64,000 nt of DNA from Paraspadella gotoi (Eukaryota > Chaetognatha): positions 7,650,606 to 7,714,605 of the forward strand of contig CM119266.1 in NCBI GenBank assembly GCA_051294375.1. Reading direction: 5' to 3'. The translations under genes and the position numbers were made by a program. This document shows, piece by piece, positions 1 to 13,100 of this stretch. Under the pieces are notes generated by a model, which saw only the letters and a list, made by a program, of their open reading frames with translations, was not told where the DNA came from and did not search any database. The stretch's first letter is position 1; each line of letters starts with the position of its first letter.

Positions 1-1160
1 ATCAATTAATAGATAACTAAATAAATGGATTAATTGAATAATTGATTGATTAATTAATTATTTATTAATTAATTGATGAATTGATTAATTAACTAATTCA
101 TTATTTTATTATTAATACATCTTGAATTTACACCTAATATAAAAAGAAAAAGAAGCATAATCAATTAGTGAAACAGGTTTTTTGTTTTTTCCATTTAAAC
201 TCATTTCCACTCAGACAATTCCATCTAAACTTTTTTTAATCACACACTTTCCTACCCACATACAAAATTTCAAGTCAATGGCCCTGTCCACCTATGAGTA
301 ATTAGCGTTCAAATAGTGATATAGGGGTTTTTTTCCATTTAAACTCATTTCCACTCACACGATTCCATCGAAACTTCATATCCAGCTCAATCACACACTT
401 CCCTACAGACACACAAAATTTCATTTCAATCTATTCATTCAATCACGAGTAATTGGAGTATAATGCTAAGGGGGGACATGGACGGACGGACGGACACAAT
501 TTTTGTGCATAATTTTTCATAATTTGAGGTTCTGAGATGATCTAAGCGAGTGACCGACAAGATTTGGGGGGTGGACAGACAGAACGACAACGACAAAGTG
601 AATTATAGTCGGAATCTGCGATATGCAGATCAGACTAAAAACTAAGAAAAAGAGAGAAGGCTTTTAAATATTGTCTGTTCCGAAGACAAGTTAATGCAAC
701 AATGTCTATTCTTCTGACAGCTAAATGTTAAGGGATATACCTTATAAGGAATATTATGTACGTTAAACAAGTTGATCAAATAATTAAATATCTGCAAAAG
801 GCAAAAAACAACGTTGAGATTGTTAAAAAACGTAATATTTCTGAGGTAATACTTAAAATTTAACACGATTTGTTACTGGGTAATAACGAATTTTAATATA
901 TTTAAAATTGTTTTCAATAAATTTAAATTCATTTTAAGTGAGGACGATAAAATTTATATACAATGTAAAGCTTAATATAGATTGAGAGCTATATCTTAAT
1001 TAATCATATTCGATATTACATTTTAGTTTACAATAATTTGGGAGCAATATACCATCCTCCCCTTAAAGACTAAGTAGTACATTGCATAGCGAGATGTGCA
1101 AATATTTGAGCCACCTTCAACCTTAAACACTCGCAATTTTATGTGGGATTTTCTTAAGAT
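1..1160. repeat. AT-rich region with imperfect ~144-bp duplication
   Basis: AT-rich sequence without a convincing gene. A segment starting near 191 (ccatttaaactcatttcc) recurs near 335 with the same downstream order, so it is an imperfect tandem duplication with a period of about 144 bases. It is followed by a short GGAC repeat near 480-496. The first 100 bases are degenerate ATTA/ATTG repeats. The rest up to 1160 is low-complexity AT-rich DNA. Confidence 0.6.
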
Positions 1161-1187
1161 TTGTATATAATATTTTTAAATTCAATA

Positions 1188-2287
1188 ATGAATTGGACAC
1201 CCGTTTTCATTTTTTTAGCTTTAAGCATAAATGTTGCGGATATTTTTACTGATTTCCAACAAATGATGTCCTTTATTAAAAAGAAGTTTTACGTAGAACA
1301 TGGAATCGGAGTTGCGATGGGAATTGTATTAGCGACGCACATAACAATTTCGGGCGCTATACTTGGCACTGCATTAAAAAAACATTCGTCCGTTTTTTCT
1401 AGACTTTACGGCAATATTTGGAAAAAAATAACAACCATACTGTCTTGCTGCCTCGGTGTGAGTAACATTCTTTTTCACATTGACATTTATCTGGACACAA
1501 AATACCAAGCACAGAGAGATAATTTAAAGTACGTAATCGCCACAAAGAATCACATTGCCCAGTCCCTCGATTTGATACACTTGATGCTCGAGTCCTTTCC
1601 ACAAGTTCTCCTACAGGGTTTAGCACTCGTTGTTTCTTGGACGTCTGGAACGGACGAGCAGTGTTTTCCCGATAACATTTATTGGGGAATAAATTTAACG
1701 ATGGGAGGAACTTTATTCAAATTCGATGAAAATTCTAATCTCATTGAAACGTCGGTGCCCTGCTTCTGCGATGCGGTCGACAGATTAGGTAGAGATATTT
1801 TCTGTAAATGGAGATTGAAAGATTATCAAACGCTGATATCATTTTCATTGTCTGTCATGAATCTGGCGATGACTGCTGCAAAACGGCAGAAACGAGTTAT
1901 CCCCTCATCGGTTTAGCTGTTCTACAAGGAACGATCGGCATTGTTATTTATTTAATTTCATTTTACCCGGACGATAAATATCTTGAAGTGTTTTATATTT
2001 TAACTCCCCTGGTGGTTTTTTAGAGTCTTCTCTATTACAGAAATAAAAAGAATTGTTCTGAATTTGATATTTACAACGCAGGTCAAAAATAGTAATTATG
2101 TCAACACTTGTGCTGAATTTCTATTCATGATTTCCATTAATTTTTTCATCATCTCATTTTTTTTCAACATTGATAAACACACTGCGCTGATTAAATACGT
2201 AGAACGTGCTCATTTTAAATTTGGTTTTTCTGGCATAGTAACAGATGAAAGTCCAAAGTTGCACAGTATGTTTGGGGGTCAATTGTA
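1188..2287 (+). pseudogene. XK-related-like multi-pass membrane protein, frame-broken
   Basis: An ATG at 1188 opens a 243-residue frame ending at 1916. It holds several hydrophobic segments, an early acidic ADIFTDF motif in a helix, and the element LMLESFPQVLLQ, which resembles the XK-family signature ESAPQLVLQ. XK-related proteins are multi-pass plasma-membrane proteins, and some are phospholipid scramblases. The hydrophobic reading continues in another frame (about 1890-2021) and then again at 2064-2287, so the coding frame is broken at least twice. It could be a pseudogene, a region with assembly indels, or exons of a gene whose introns I cannot place. The family call rests on motif resemblance only. 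Confidence 0.42.
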
Positions 2288-2562
2288 ATTTGTTTAACAT
2301 TCTTAACTTTTATCATAGTTATTTCCATTTAGATATATTGTTTACCAAATTAGTGTTTACAATATATTGCTTTTTTAGTTTAAACTTTAAAAATTAATTA
2401 CAATATCAACGCAGGAAACGGATTGATCAATGATCATGGAGCTGGTCTCGCTTCTTAAAAAAAAACAACCAATAATTATAAAATATGATGAAAACCCGCT
2501 TTACATAAAATTTAAGTGTATAATATATCACAAATTGACCGCCAAATTCATAATCCGCTTAG

Positions 2563-3801
2563 TCAAGTAAATCAATCAAAGGAATCGGCATCACCCTAAA
2601 CTATTGCACATACGATTCGGGCGCCATTTATTCTGGAATCATCGACGAGGCACGATGGTCCAACGTCAAACTTGGTCCGTCGCGAAGGATCCAACAGTGC
2701 GCCCCGAACCCCATCTTAGAAATGCTGAAACTGGGCAACTATCAAATCCTCCAACCAGACTATACCAAAGTTTTGATTTTAATGATGGTCGACGCGATCT
2801 TGGGCACCGTCTACGTCCTCCATCATCTCATCCAAAGGAAGCGAGTTTTTGAAACGATACAATTTTTGAGTTTCGCTTGGACGCCGATCGTTGCAGTGGC
2901 CATCAATGTCCATTTGGCCCTGGGTCATAAAGGAAGACTCGTGGCCTCTGGATGTTTCGAAAGCGATGGAATCATGAGAAAAGATCATTGTCTCATCAGA
3001 GACGAAGAATTGAAAGAGGTCATTCTGTCCAAGATCAGTCTGTACGGAAGTTTTCATCTCGTAACCAATTTTTTTTACACGGCGCCAAATTTGTTTTTCA
3101 TATTTTTCACGATGGAATTTTGGGTTCGACGTCGACTTGGAACCAAGATAAGCGTCTTCGTCTTATTTCTCGCGGGATTAATTTTCGTCGGATCATTATG
3201 TTTATTATATCTTTACATAAATCTCGACAACGTACAGTATTTACGATATATGGCTTGGTCTCCTTACATCCAAATTCGTAGAGTGGTAAAAGACATGTCA
3301 TTCAAAATCTTCGCATACTTTATTCTTCATGAAAACGTATTTGTTTTCACGACGGCTGCTATACTGCCGCTTTTTTCGCTCACTTTTTCAATGCTTTTAA
3401 AAGCGGCCAAGACCACGAAGAGCAAAGCGGCCGTCAAGTCGCTATTGTTGTCATCTATCGTGATCGTTGTCTTTTGTTTCAATCGGTTTTCTACTAATAG
3501 AGGGCGACACTACGACTTTAACGAATTGTACCAAGTTCTCAACGAACGTAAAACCTTCGAACTACGAATTCTTCAAAACACTTACTGGTTGGCAACACTG
3601 GCGGAATCTCCCAGTTACTTTTGCGCTAAGAATATTTCTTTTCCTTACATGGATTATATCGCTAATAGATATACATTCAAGGCTTTCAGAAAGATACAAA
3701 ATTCTTTCGGGAGTTGTATACGCAATGAATACACAGAGAGATATAGCGTGGTCAAGATTTTGAGTTTGCTCGTTCCGATTTTGGGAGTTTTATGTTTTTA
3801 G
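2563..3801 (+). CDS. Multi-pass membrane protein of unknown family
   Basis: An open frame runs from 2563, just after a possible splice acceptor (cttag), to a stop at 3799-3801. The first ATG in it is at 2722, giving 359 residues. Hydrophobic segments are visible at about residues 15-30, 45-65, 115-135, 140-165, 195-220 and 230-250, with a final one near the C terminus, so it is a polytopic membrane protein. It follows the XK-like segment on the same strand and could be the 3' part of the same gene or a divergent neighbour. Its GC content is higher than that of the upstream segment. I do not recognise the family. Shorter frames on both strands are shadows. Confidence 0.5.
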   Translation, partial: SSKSIKGIGITLNYCTYDSGAIYSGIIDEARWSNVKLGPSRRIQQCAPNPILEMLKLGNYQILQPDYTKVLILMMVDAILGTVYVLHHLIQRKRVFETIQFLSFAWTPIVAVAINVHLALGHKGRLVASGCFESDGIMRKDHCLIRDEELKEVILSKISLYGSFHLVTNFFYTAPNLFFIFFTMEFWVRRRLGTKISVFVLFLAGLIFVGSLCLLYLYINLDNVQYLRYMAWSPYIQIRRVVKDMSFKIFAYFILHENVFVFTTAAILPLFSLTFSMLLKAAKTTKSKAAVKSLLLSSIVIVVFCFNRFSTNRGRHYDFNELYQVLNERKTFELRILQNTYWLATLAESPSYFCAKNISFPYMDYIANRYTFKAFRKIQNSFGSCIRNEYTERYSVVKILSLLVPILGVLCF

Positions 3802-4729
3802 TAAAATTTAGTTATAGAGATAATTATGAATAAAGTTAATTTTGCACCACTAATTTATTGAATTTCTTGTTTTTCATAGACTGCACAGTGATTTTCAACC
3901 ATTCAATGGCACATAAATATTGTTTAATGATTTACTAAATGTTGTAGTTGGTAGTAACACCGTAATAATTTTTTCTTGTAATCCATTCTCTCTTTTTGTG
4001 TAATTCTTATTCCGTAATAGATAATTTTCCTTAGTTTAAAAGTTTACTATTATAATAACAGAGACACTGTTCAAAATGACATTTTTTTTGACAGATATTT
4101 CGACATATTTTTTTATAGAAAGGGATTATTAATTTAGCGAGCATTGCAAAGTTTACTAGGATCTATCGACGTAAAATTTCATAAAAAAATACCTTTTCTG
4201 GGTAAATTTTGTTATAATATATACAAAGATTTTAAAAATTCATAAATGATGGAGTTATTGCATAAACTTGCATAATCTCGCTCAGATGAAAATAGTTACA
4301 AAAATCGATCCCTGAAATTTAATCAGTAATCAGTAATCAGTAATGAGTGGAAGAATGTTAAATAGTTTAAAGCAGAAATGCATCATTAACTATGAAGCGA
4401 ATTGAGATCAAGTACAACAAATGAATGATGATAAATTTAAAGTGGACAAATAAATAAGTTATAACTCTTAATTTGCACTGATCCATTTTACTGAATTTAA
4501 TTTACTTACAAATTTACAATAATTAAATTATTAAATTATGAAGAAGGCCGAATAAGGAGAGTAGCATAGGTTTTCAATCGGAATTTTATAAATACTCTTT
4601 TATGGCGATTTTTTGCGTTCTTGAGTATTAACCGTATATTAATGGAGTAACATGATTTTAGACGTTAAATAATAAATTAAAAATTAACAATTTAAAATTG
4701 ATTAAAGACGGAAATTACGAATAACATCG
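3802..4729. other. Convergent intergenic spacer
   Basis: AT-rich spacer between the 3' ends of the plus-strand membrane gene and the minus-strand coiled-coil gene. It contains a short AATCAGT triplication near 4320-4345 and no supported gene. It marks the left boundary of the minus-strand ciliary block. Confidence 0.6.
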
Positions 4730-5266
4730 TCACAACAGCGTGGATGGAATTTCCCCATCCCCATCACCGTTTCTCTCTTTCGCATCGATCGGTGAGATCA
4801 ACGCCATCTTTCTCGCTTCATTTTGATTCCTGCCTCTCCCATTGGTCAATACAGAAGTTTCTCCATTTTGATTGGTCAAACTGAGAGAGGCTCGACTCTG
4901 AGCCGCCATCTTTGAAGTTTCTCTCGTCCAATTGGCCAGAGGGGACGCTCCTTGAATTTGATTCGTGGAGTCGGGCGTTGTTTGTCTCTGACTGACGACG
5001 GGAAGAGTTTGATTGATTGAAGCTTTTTGATTGACGGGAGTGTGAGTCTGATTGGTTGAGATGGAAGGAGTGAGGCTTTGTCCATCCAGAGAAGAAGATT
5101 GTGAATCGGAAGGAGACAAAGGACAAGAAACTGGAAGGACAAAAAAAAACAAAACACGAAAAATCAATCGATCAATCAATCAGTTGATACGTAACTTCCC
5201 TGAATAAGATTTTGAAGGGTAAAATTTAAAACTTAAACTTTTCAGATCTGACCTGAATGAAATTGG

Positions 5267-5307
<41 letters not shown>

Positions 5308-5920
5308 CAATATAGAAAAAGAAATCTTTCCCCCTGACGGTGAGTTAAGTCCTCCTTCTCTCTCACAAGATTATAACATAGCAGGACCCTGCAAGCTTTC
5401 AATCTAGATTCCCACACGTTGTAGTTTATTAACTTCCAGATTACCATGCGTCACGATCAATAAAGTGGTTTATGTCATGTTTTGATTGCCTAACACTCTT
5501 ATGGTGAAAAAGCACTACTTAACATTTTAAGCAAAGTGAAACTCAAAATTCATTTCTTCATTTGTATTCACTTTTTTTTTAAAAAAACAAATATTAACAT
5601 GAGAAATCAAAATCTCTAACTTGTATCGCGAAGAATCGGCGTCTGATTGATTGATTGATTGATCGCTAACGGCGTCGTTTTCGTAGCGGCGTCGCTTCTG
5701 TGAAGCGGCGTCACAGTTTGAAAAGGTCGAGCGGCGCCGACGTTCGATCCGAAGCCGGTGTCGCCACCAACGCCGCCGCCGCCGACGACGCCTCGCCGCC
5801 CGAGAGACTTGAGCGCCTCTAAAAGACGTCGGTTTTCCTTCTCGAGTCCCACGACGCGTTTCGACGAGAGAGATAGAGACAGCGGATCGAGGAAGAGAGT
5901 TTCTCTTCTAATTCCTAAAG

Positions 5921-5996
<76 letters not shown>

Positions 5997-6011
5997 CAGA
6001 GAGAGAGAGAT

Positions 6012-6088
<77 letters not shown>

Positions 6089-7620
6089 CATTTGCGAAAC
6101 GACAACGCCATTGCATCAATCCCCCAACAACATCCTCCCATGTCTTCCCACCTGCATCTGCAGCAGGTGTTCCCGCATCTCCTCGTGCATCTTCTCCAAC
6201 GACCCCTCCGCCTCGGCCCGCATCTCCCTCTCCTTCCGCATCCGCATCTCGGCGCTCGTCAACTCGTTCGTCGACGCCTCCAGTCGAGACTTCATCTCCG
6301 CGAGGGAAAGATCGAAGGATTCCGTGGATTGGAGGAGGCGGTCGTGGCGAGTCTTGGTGGGGGAGGTTGGGGAGAAGGGGAGAGAGAGGGAGGGGGAGGG
6401 AGAGAGAGGGAGGGAAAGGGTGGGAGCGGAATGATAGGGAGATGGAGATAAGGAAGATGAGAGAGGAAGGAGGAGAGAGAAAGAGAGAAAGAAGAGAGAC
6501 AAACGGGGAGAGAGAGAGAGAGGAAAAGGGAGAGTGAGAGGAGGGAAAGGAGAGGAGGGGGGAAAGAGGTAAAGGAGAAGCCGAAAAATGAGTAAGATAG
6601 AGTAAGTTAGTGCTTTAATCCTCACCTCCAGAGCCTAATCCCTCGCCCTTACCTTTTCGTCTGCCTCATTTTCGCCACCGCCGCGTGCCGCTTTCCCGCC
6701 ATCTTGCTTAACGCCATCCGGAGCAACGCCATCTCCTCCGCCTTCGTCTTTGCCGTCTCCTCGAGGGAGTGGCATTTCTCTTTGGCGGCCTAGGGAGTGA
6801 AGGAAAGGGAGATGGTAGAAAAGAAAGACAAATCAGGAAAAAATGGAAAACAAATAGAAGGGAAAAGGAATGAAAAAAGGAAAGATTTAAAGGAAAAGAG
6901 AAGAACGAAAATAATTAAAAGAGAAACAATCGAAGCAATTTGTTATCTTTTATTTTAAAAGACATTGACGATGACAGTGAATCAATAAAGTAATCACAGA
7001 CTTAAATAAATGATAAAGTGATGAAGTTTCGGGATCAGGGACATAATGACACAATAACATAGACGTGGAACGTCGGGAAATTTTTTTAAAGAAATTTAAG
7101 GGGAATTTGAAGGGATTTTAAGGAAGGCACGAAAGTCAAGTTCTGTAAAATAGAAACCATAAACTCTTCAACGGATACTTAAGTCCTGTTTCATAAATGT
7201 ATAAATTGTTATTATTAAATGTCCAAAACTTCATAATCACTTATTACCATAATCCAACATGACATCAAGACAAACAAGAATCCAATCAAGAAAAATGAGT
7301 TGACGTAAACATGGAAATTGCTTTGACTTAGGCCAAACGCTACAATATGCAAATGAGATTAAATTACTCAATCTCAAAGAATGGCGAGGTTGATAAAGGG
7401 AAGAGAGGATCAATCCCGACACGCCCCCCACTAACCTCAGCTTCTTTCGCCGCCGCCGCCGCCTCCTCCTTCGCCGCCTCGAGCCTGTCTTCAGCGTCGA
7501 GGATCTTGTGGCGGAGTTCCGTCGCTTCCCTCTGGCGGCGAGAGTCGCGGTCACGTGATTCGGCGAGGAGGGATTGGACGGAGTCCTGGGGAGGAGAGTT
7601 AAAAAGACTGGTGATGATGC

Positions 7621-7651
<31 letters not shown>

Positions 7652-9463
7652 AATGATAATATTGGGAACCGTTTTGCTCGGGTTTCAGCAAGCTCTTGTG
7701 ATGAATAACAAATTAACCCGAGCGAGAATTTTGCTAAGAGGGAAAGACGCACAGATAGATAGATGGATACATAGTTAGCTAGATAGATAGATAGATAGAT
7801 AGTTTCTACCCTTCTCCCTCTCCCCCCCTCCTAACCTTCTCCTTCTTCTCTCCCTCCCTCTCCTCTCTCTCTCTCTCCATCTCCGCCTCCAAACGAATGC
7901 ACTCTTCCTTCTTCGCCTCTAATTCGAATCTCAACGACGCCGCCACGACGCCGGCATGGAACGATTCCATCGAAGCGGCGCCGTCGACCTCAGAACCGGC
8001 GTCGTCTTCGGAGGAGGCGCCGTGCGGGCCGCGGCGCCGGTAGGAGTGAGAAGACGCCGGATTGGAGGCGCGTTGAGGGCGGCGTTCTTCGAAGCGGCGC
8101 CGGAGTTCCGATAGTTTGGATTCGAGGCGCCGGCATCTTGGGATAGAGCGATGGGGGGGGGGAATGTTAGACTTAAAGTGCCTTGATTGAAAGCTTGTAC
8201 GAGGGATTGAGGCCTAAACCTAATATATTTTAATATTGGTTATACCAATTTCAGACAAAAGCAAAAAATAAGTCAAAATGTCACGAATAAAAATAACAAC
8301 AAAAACAACCAAACCCCCCCCTCTTCACCTGGCCATCGCCTCGTCCCTCTCTCTCTCCCTCTTCTCTCTCTCCACCTCCGCTCTCTCCGCTTTTCCCTCC
8401 GCCCTCTTCCTCTCTCTTCTCGCTTCCTCCGCCTCTCCTTCGGCTTCTCTCGCCCGGCGTTCCGAGCGGCGCGCCTCGGCGCCTCTCTGGTCGACGAGCC
8501 GTTCCAGGTCGAGGATCTGAGCGGCGGCGTCGGCGGCGTCGGCTGCGGTGGCTTCTGCTGCGGCGTCCGCGTCCTTGAGAGAGAGAGAAATACCAAGAAA
8601 TGTTATATCAACTTCGTCGTCATTTTGTTGAGTTTCAATTGTTCTGTGGAGGATTATTTCTTTGTGACATCTGACCAGCTGTTTAAAACAAGCATAATTG
8701 ATGTAATAAACTCCACCCATCCCCCCCACTCACCTCCGCTGCCTCCAATCTCCTCGTCAACTCCCTCACCCTCTCGTTCGCCGACTTCAACTGGAAGACG
8801 AGATTCTCGACTTCGCGTCGATGACGAAGTTCGTCGTTCCGCGCGGTCGGATGTCAGACCGTCCAGGGTCTCTCTCACCTGGGTGGGGGGTGGGAGAGAA
8901 GAGGGGAAGGGAGAGGGGAGAGAAGAAGGGGAGGGGAGAGGAGAAGGGGGAGAGGAAAAGGGGTAGGGAGAAGGGGTAAGGGGAGAAGTGGGAGGAGGAA
9001 GAAGGAGGAAGATAAGAAAAATTGATCGAAGTAAATCTACCGATTGTGGGCACTATTTTCCGAAAGCGCGCCAAGACTGTTTCTTATTCCCTAAACTGAA
9101 TATTAATTGTAATAACTAACCTAAATCTTTAACTCAAAACCTGAATTCAGATCCTAATCTTAAGAGTTTTATAGAATTACAACGCAGGTTAACGCGGTCT
9201 ATCTAACTCTGTCATTTTTATTTTCACATGACATTTTTTTATATTGTCTCGCTTGACCGGTTTAGATTAAACTTTAATTAGGATTGATATCTCGATTACT
9301 ATTTTGTCACAACATTCCCGCTAAAATGAATCCATAACCCCGTCCATGTTCAAGGCGGTCTCCGCTTTACCTTCAATGATCCGCGTTTAATTTCGTCCAA
9401 TTCTTTTTCCAAAAGGAAAATCTTTCTCTCGGATTCTTCTTTCGACGCTCTCTCCCGGTCCTT

Positions 9464-9527
<64 letters not shown>

Positions 9528-10024
9528 ATAAGACCTCACCCATGTTGTTCAAAACAAAAGTCAAACCTTACCTTCGCTTCGTTGGCGGATTTTTCCTCCA
9601 GAAATCTCACTCTTTCCTCTAATCTGAAAAAAGATTGAAACCAAGAATATTATTGCTAAATTCAATTATAAATAAACATTCAATCTAACATTTATTTTAA
9701 ATTTACCTCTTCCTCTTCCTCTCTTCCTCCCTCGCCTTCTCCCCTTTCCTCTCCGCTTCCTCCATCAACTCCGTCTTCTCTCTCTCCAATTTCTCCTCCG
9801 CTCTCCTCCTTTCCTCCCTCCACCTCGCTCCCTCCCTCTTCTCCTCTTTCAACTCCTCCTCCGCCTCCTTCCTCTCTCTCTCCATCCTCGCCATCTCCCT
9901 CTCTCTCTCTTCCTCCTTTCCTTCCTCCTCCTCGTCTCTTCGCGAGAGACGATCGCGAAAGGAGGACGACTCCCTCTCTCTCTCCTCGAGGCGCTGGGAG
10001 AGGGAGGCGTGGTCCGCCTGGTGG

Positions 10025-10102
<78 letters not shown>

Positions 10103-13100
10103 GATAAAAAGGGAGAGAGAGAAGAAGAGAGATAGGAAAAGATATAGGTTAATCAGAGAGAAGAAAATAATTTAAAATTATCAAAGAGAATACGGCCTAG
10201 TAGAAGGATGAGGTTCCAACCCCTTTTCTCCAATCTAGAAAAAATCTATCTCAAACTAAATCCTTTAAATCTAATCGAATTATATTTAAAATTCCATCAA
10301 AAATCTACAATAATTGAATCCCGATAATACTCGTCTAATATTCAAAGTTACCCATCTCAAAATCCAGAAACGTCAGACACGATAAATAAATCTTAAATCC
10401 ATCCCTATCAAATTCAAAATCTTTCCCCCAAATCTAACCTTGACTTCCTCCAACTCCTTCCTCATCCCCTGAACTTCCTCCTCCTTCCTCCAAACTTTTT
10501 CGTCTGCTTCGGTTCTTCGTCGACGAGAGAGTTGAAGTTCCGACTTGAGAGCCTCGATCTCGCGGTCTCTGTCATAAGATAACAAAGTTTATGACATGTC
10601 ATTTAAGGGTGGCTATAGGAGGGCATATTTTCCAAAGATGAGATAAGTATATTCTAAGATGTTCAGTGTACACAGTTTAACTATGAATGCGAATTTCACT
10701 CCGCAAAAAATACCACCGTCGACATTTAAAAAAAAAAGAGACAAATTGGACCCAAACGACCGCAAGACCCCGGAACCGACCTGCACTCGACTTTGCTCCC
10801 TTCCTCCTCCAACATCTTCTTCCTCTCTTTCGTCTCCTCCCTCGCTCTCTCCCTCTCCCTCATCGTCTTCCTGATCAGATCCAAGATTCGATCTTCTCTC
10901 AAAATCACCGACGCGTTGACGATCTCTTCCGGCGCCGTCGGGTCGGCGAGCGGCGCTGTAAGGACGGCGGGTGGCGCTGACGAATCGGGGGTTGAGATTG
11001 CGTCGGACTGGGATAGGGATTAAGTTATAAATAAATTATGAGTCAGTTTTGTTTCATTTATTCATTTAGTTTTTAACATTAATCTTTAAACGAAAATATT
11101 CCGGGCGATTCTCTTTTGTCTAAATTTCGAAAAAGTTTTCTCCAAAAATCCGTCATCTTCAAAAGGACGACAAAGTAAGTTTTTAAACAAATGATCCTTG
11201 AAATTTGAAGGAATTTGTTTATGAAAAAAAACAAAGCTAATTTTAACTTTGATCAATATTTAACAATTAAAAAAAAAACAATACTATCGTTTAAAATCCT
11301 ATTAATCTGACCTCTTCCTCCGCCGCCTGGCGACACTGAAGGACGAAGCGATCCAAGACTCTGCAGCAGAGATCTCTGGCGAGAGAGTTAAGATCTCTTC
11401 TCAAGTCTTTCGTCGCAGTCGTCGTCGTCGCTGTCAACGTCGTCGCGTCGTCGGCGACATTTTTTGTCCCTTCTTCCTTCTCTTCCAATCGAGTTTCGTA
11501 GTCCTAAAATATTAATATTATATAATTAATAATTTGTATTTATCTTTTGCCTTTATAATCTCAGACTTGACAAATACCTTCAAAACAGTCCTCAGCTCCT
11601 CTGACTTCTCCTCCTCCTCCTTCCACTTTCTTCTATACTCCTCATTCCGCTCTTCTAATCTCCTCACTACAGCTCCATCAACGTCGTCCAGCTGCCGGCG
11701 CTGCTCCGTCTGCTTGGCCGTCTCCAACAGTTCCAGGTTTTTCTGCTCCAGTTCCTGACAATACGGAAAATGAGGTTAGGATTAAAGTGGTAAAGTGTTC
11801 TGTATATAATTCTTTATTGTGAAAACTATTCGAGCTTCTACCAGCGTTACATTACTAAAAATTTTGTAATTGATTATCATGAAACATTCGTAATTTTTAA
11901 TTATTTTTTAGCCATTTCTTAACTTTCGATTTTTCTTAAAACAAAGTTGTTTTAGTTTTAAGGAATTTTTAGCCCATCCATAATATACATCTCTTCAGTG
12001 TTTTTAAACGCTGGCTTTGTCAACACTTTTACAAATATTCATTCCCCCACCTTCAACTTTGTCATTAGCCTTTCGTGTCTGTCATTCTTTTCTTTGTCAG
12101 TCTCTTTCGCCGTCGAAAATCTTCGCTTCAACTCTTCCAACTTCTCCTCTTCCTCTTCCAACTGCTCCTTCAAGTTGTCCAGTTTTTGCTTCGTTTCCTG
12201 ACCACAAAAACGATAATAATTAAAATTATACTAACAATAATCAAATAAATAATGAACAGAAGGCTTACCCTATTCGCCTTCTCCGCCGCATCTTTCTCTT
12301 TAGTCAGATTCTCGATGCAAATTTCTTTGGCAGAAACTTTTTCGTTGTTTTCGATGAGTTGATTCATGGACCGAGTTCGTTCTTCCTTCAACGAAGCCTG
12401 GGAATGTTGAAATGTTTTTTTAAAAAATTAAAAATACTCAGTAATAAGCCTAATAAGTCTTTAGACTTATAATTTTAGATTTATAATCATTTTTATGCTA
12501 ATATTTACTACATCATAAAAGCTACAACCTACAATCTACAAGCTACAATCTCAGAATACTTAATTTTTTTGAAATTCAAATCTCTCTCTCTCTCTCTCCA
12601 TCACTCCACCTGCCGCAACTCACTTTCAATCCTTCATGCTGTTGCTGCATTTCCGACAGCTTCCTCGCCATCTCTTTATTCGCCGACTTCAACTCGATCA
12701 TAGCCGCGTGATGCTGCTGCTGCTGAATCGCTGGCTGCTGTGCCGACGCTGCCTCAGCCCGCCGCAACTTCTCTTTCAATGACCCCACCTCTTTCTCCAA
12801 CTCTCCCTTCTCTTTCCTTTCTCTCTCCCTTTCCTTCTCTCTCTCCCTCTCTCTCTCCCTCTCTTCCTCCCTCCTCATCCCTTCCTCCTCCAATTCTTCC
12901 ATCCTCTTCGTCATCTCCTTCATCTTCTTCTCCTTGACAGCGAAATCCACCCGCTGCGCCAGGAGCTGCCGCTGCAGTCCCTCGGACCTTTCCTCCAGCA
13001 CCCTGACCCTCCGCGGGGAATCCCCGGCGCCTTGACCCCTGGCGCCGCTCTGACGACCCTCCTCTTCTCCCAACGCCCCGTCGAGAGGCTCCTTGGTACG

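Noticed and set aside
5758-6537. Long plus-strand frame rich in Arg-Glu and Ser-Pro
   Set aside because: It is the antisense of coiled-coil exons plus a (GA)n microsatellite, with no splice signals on the plus strand.
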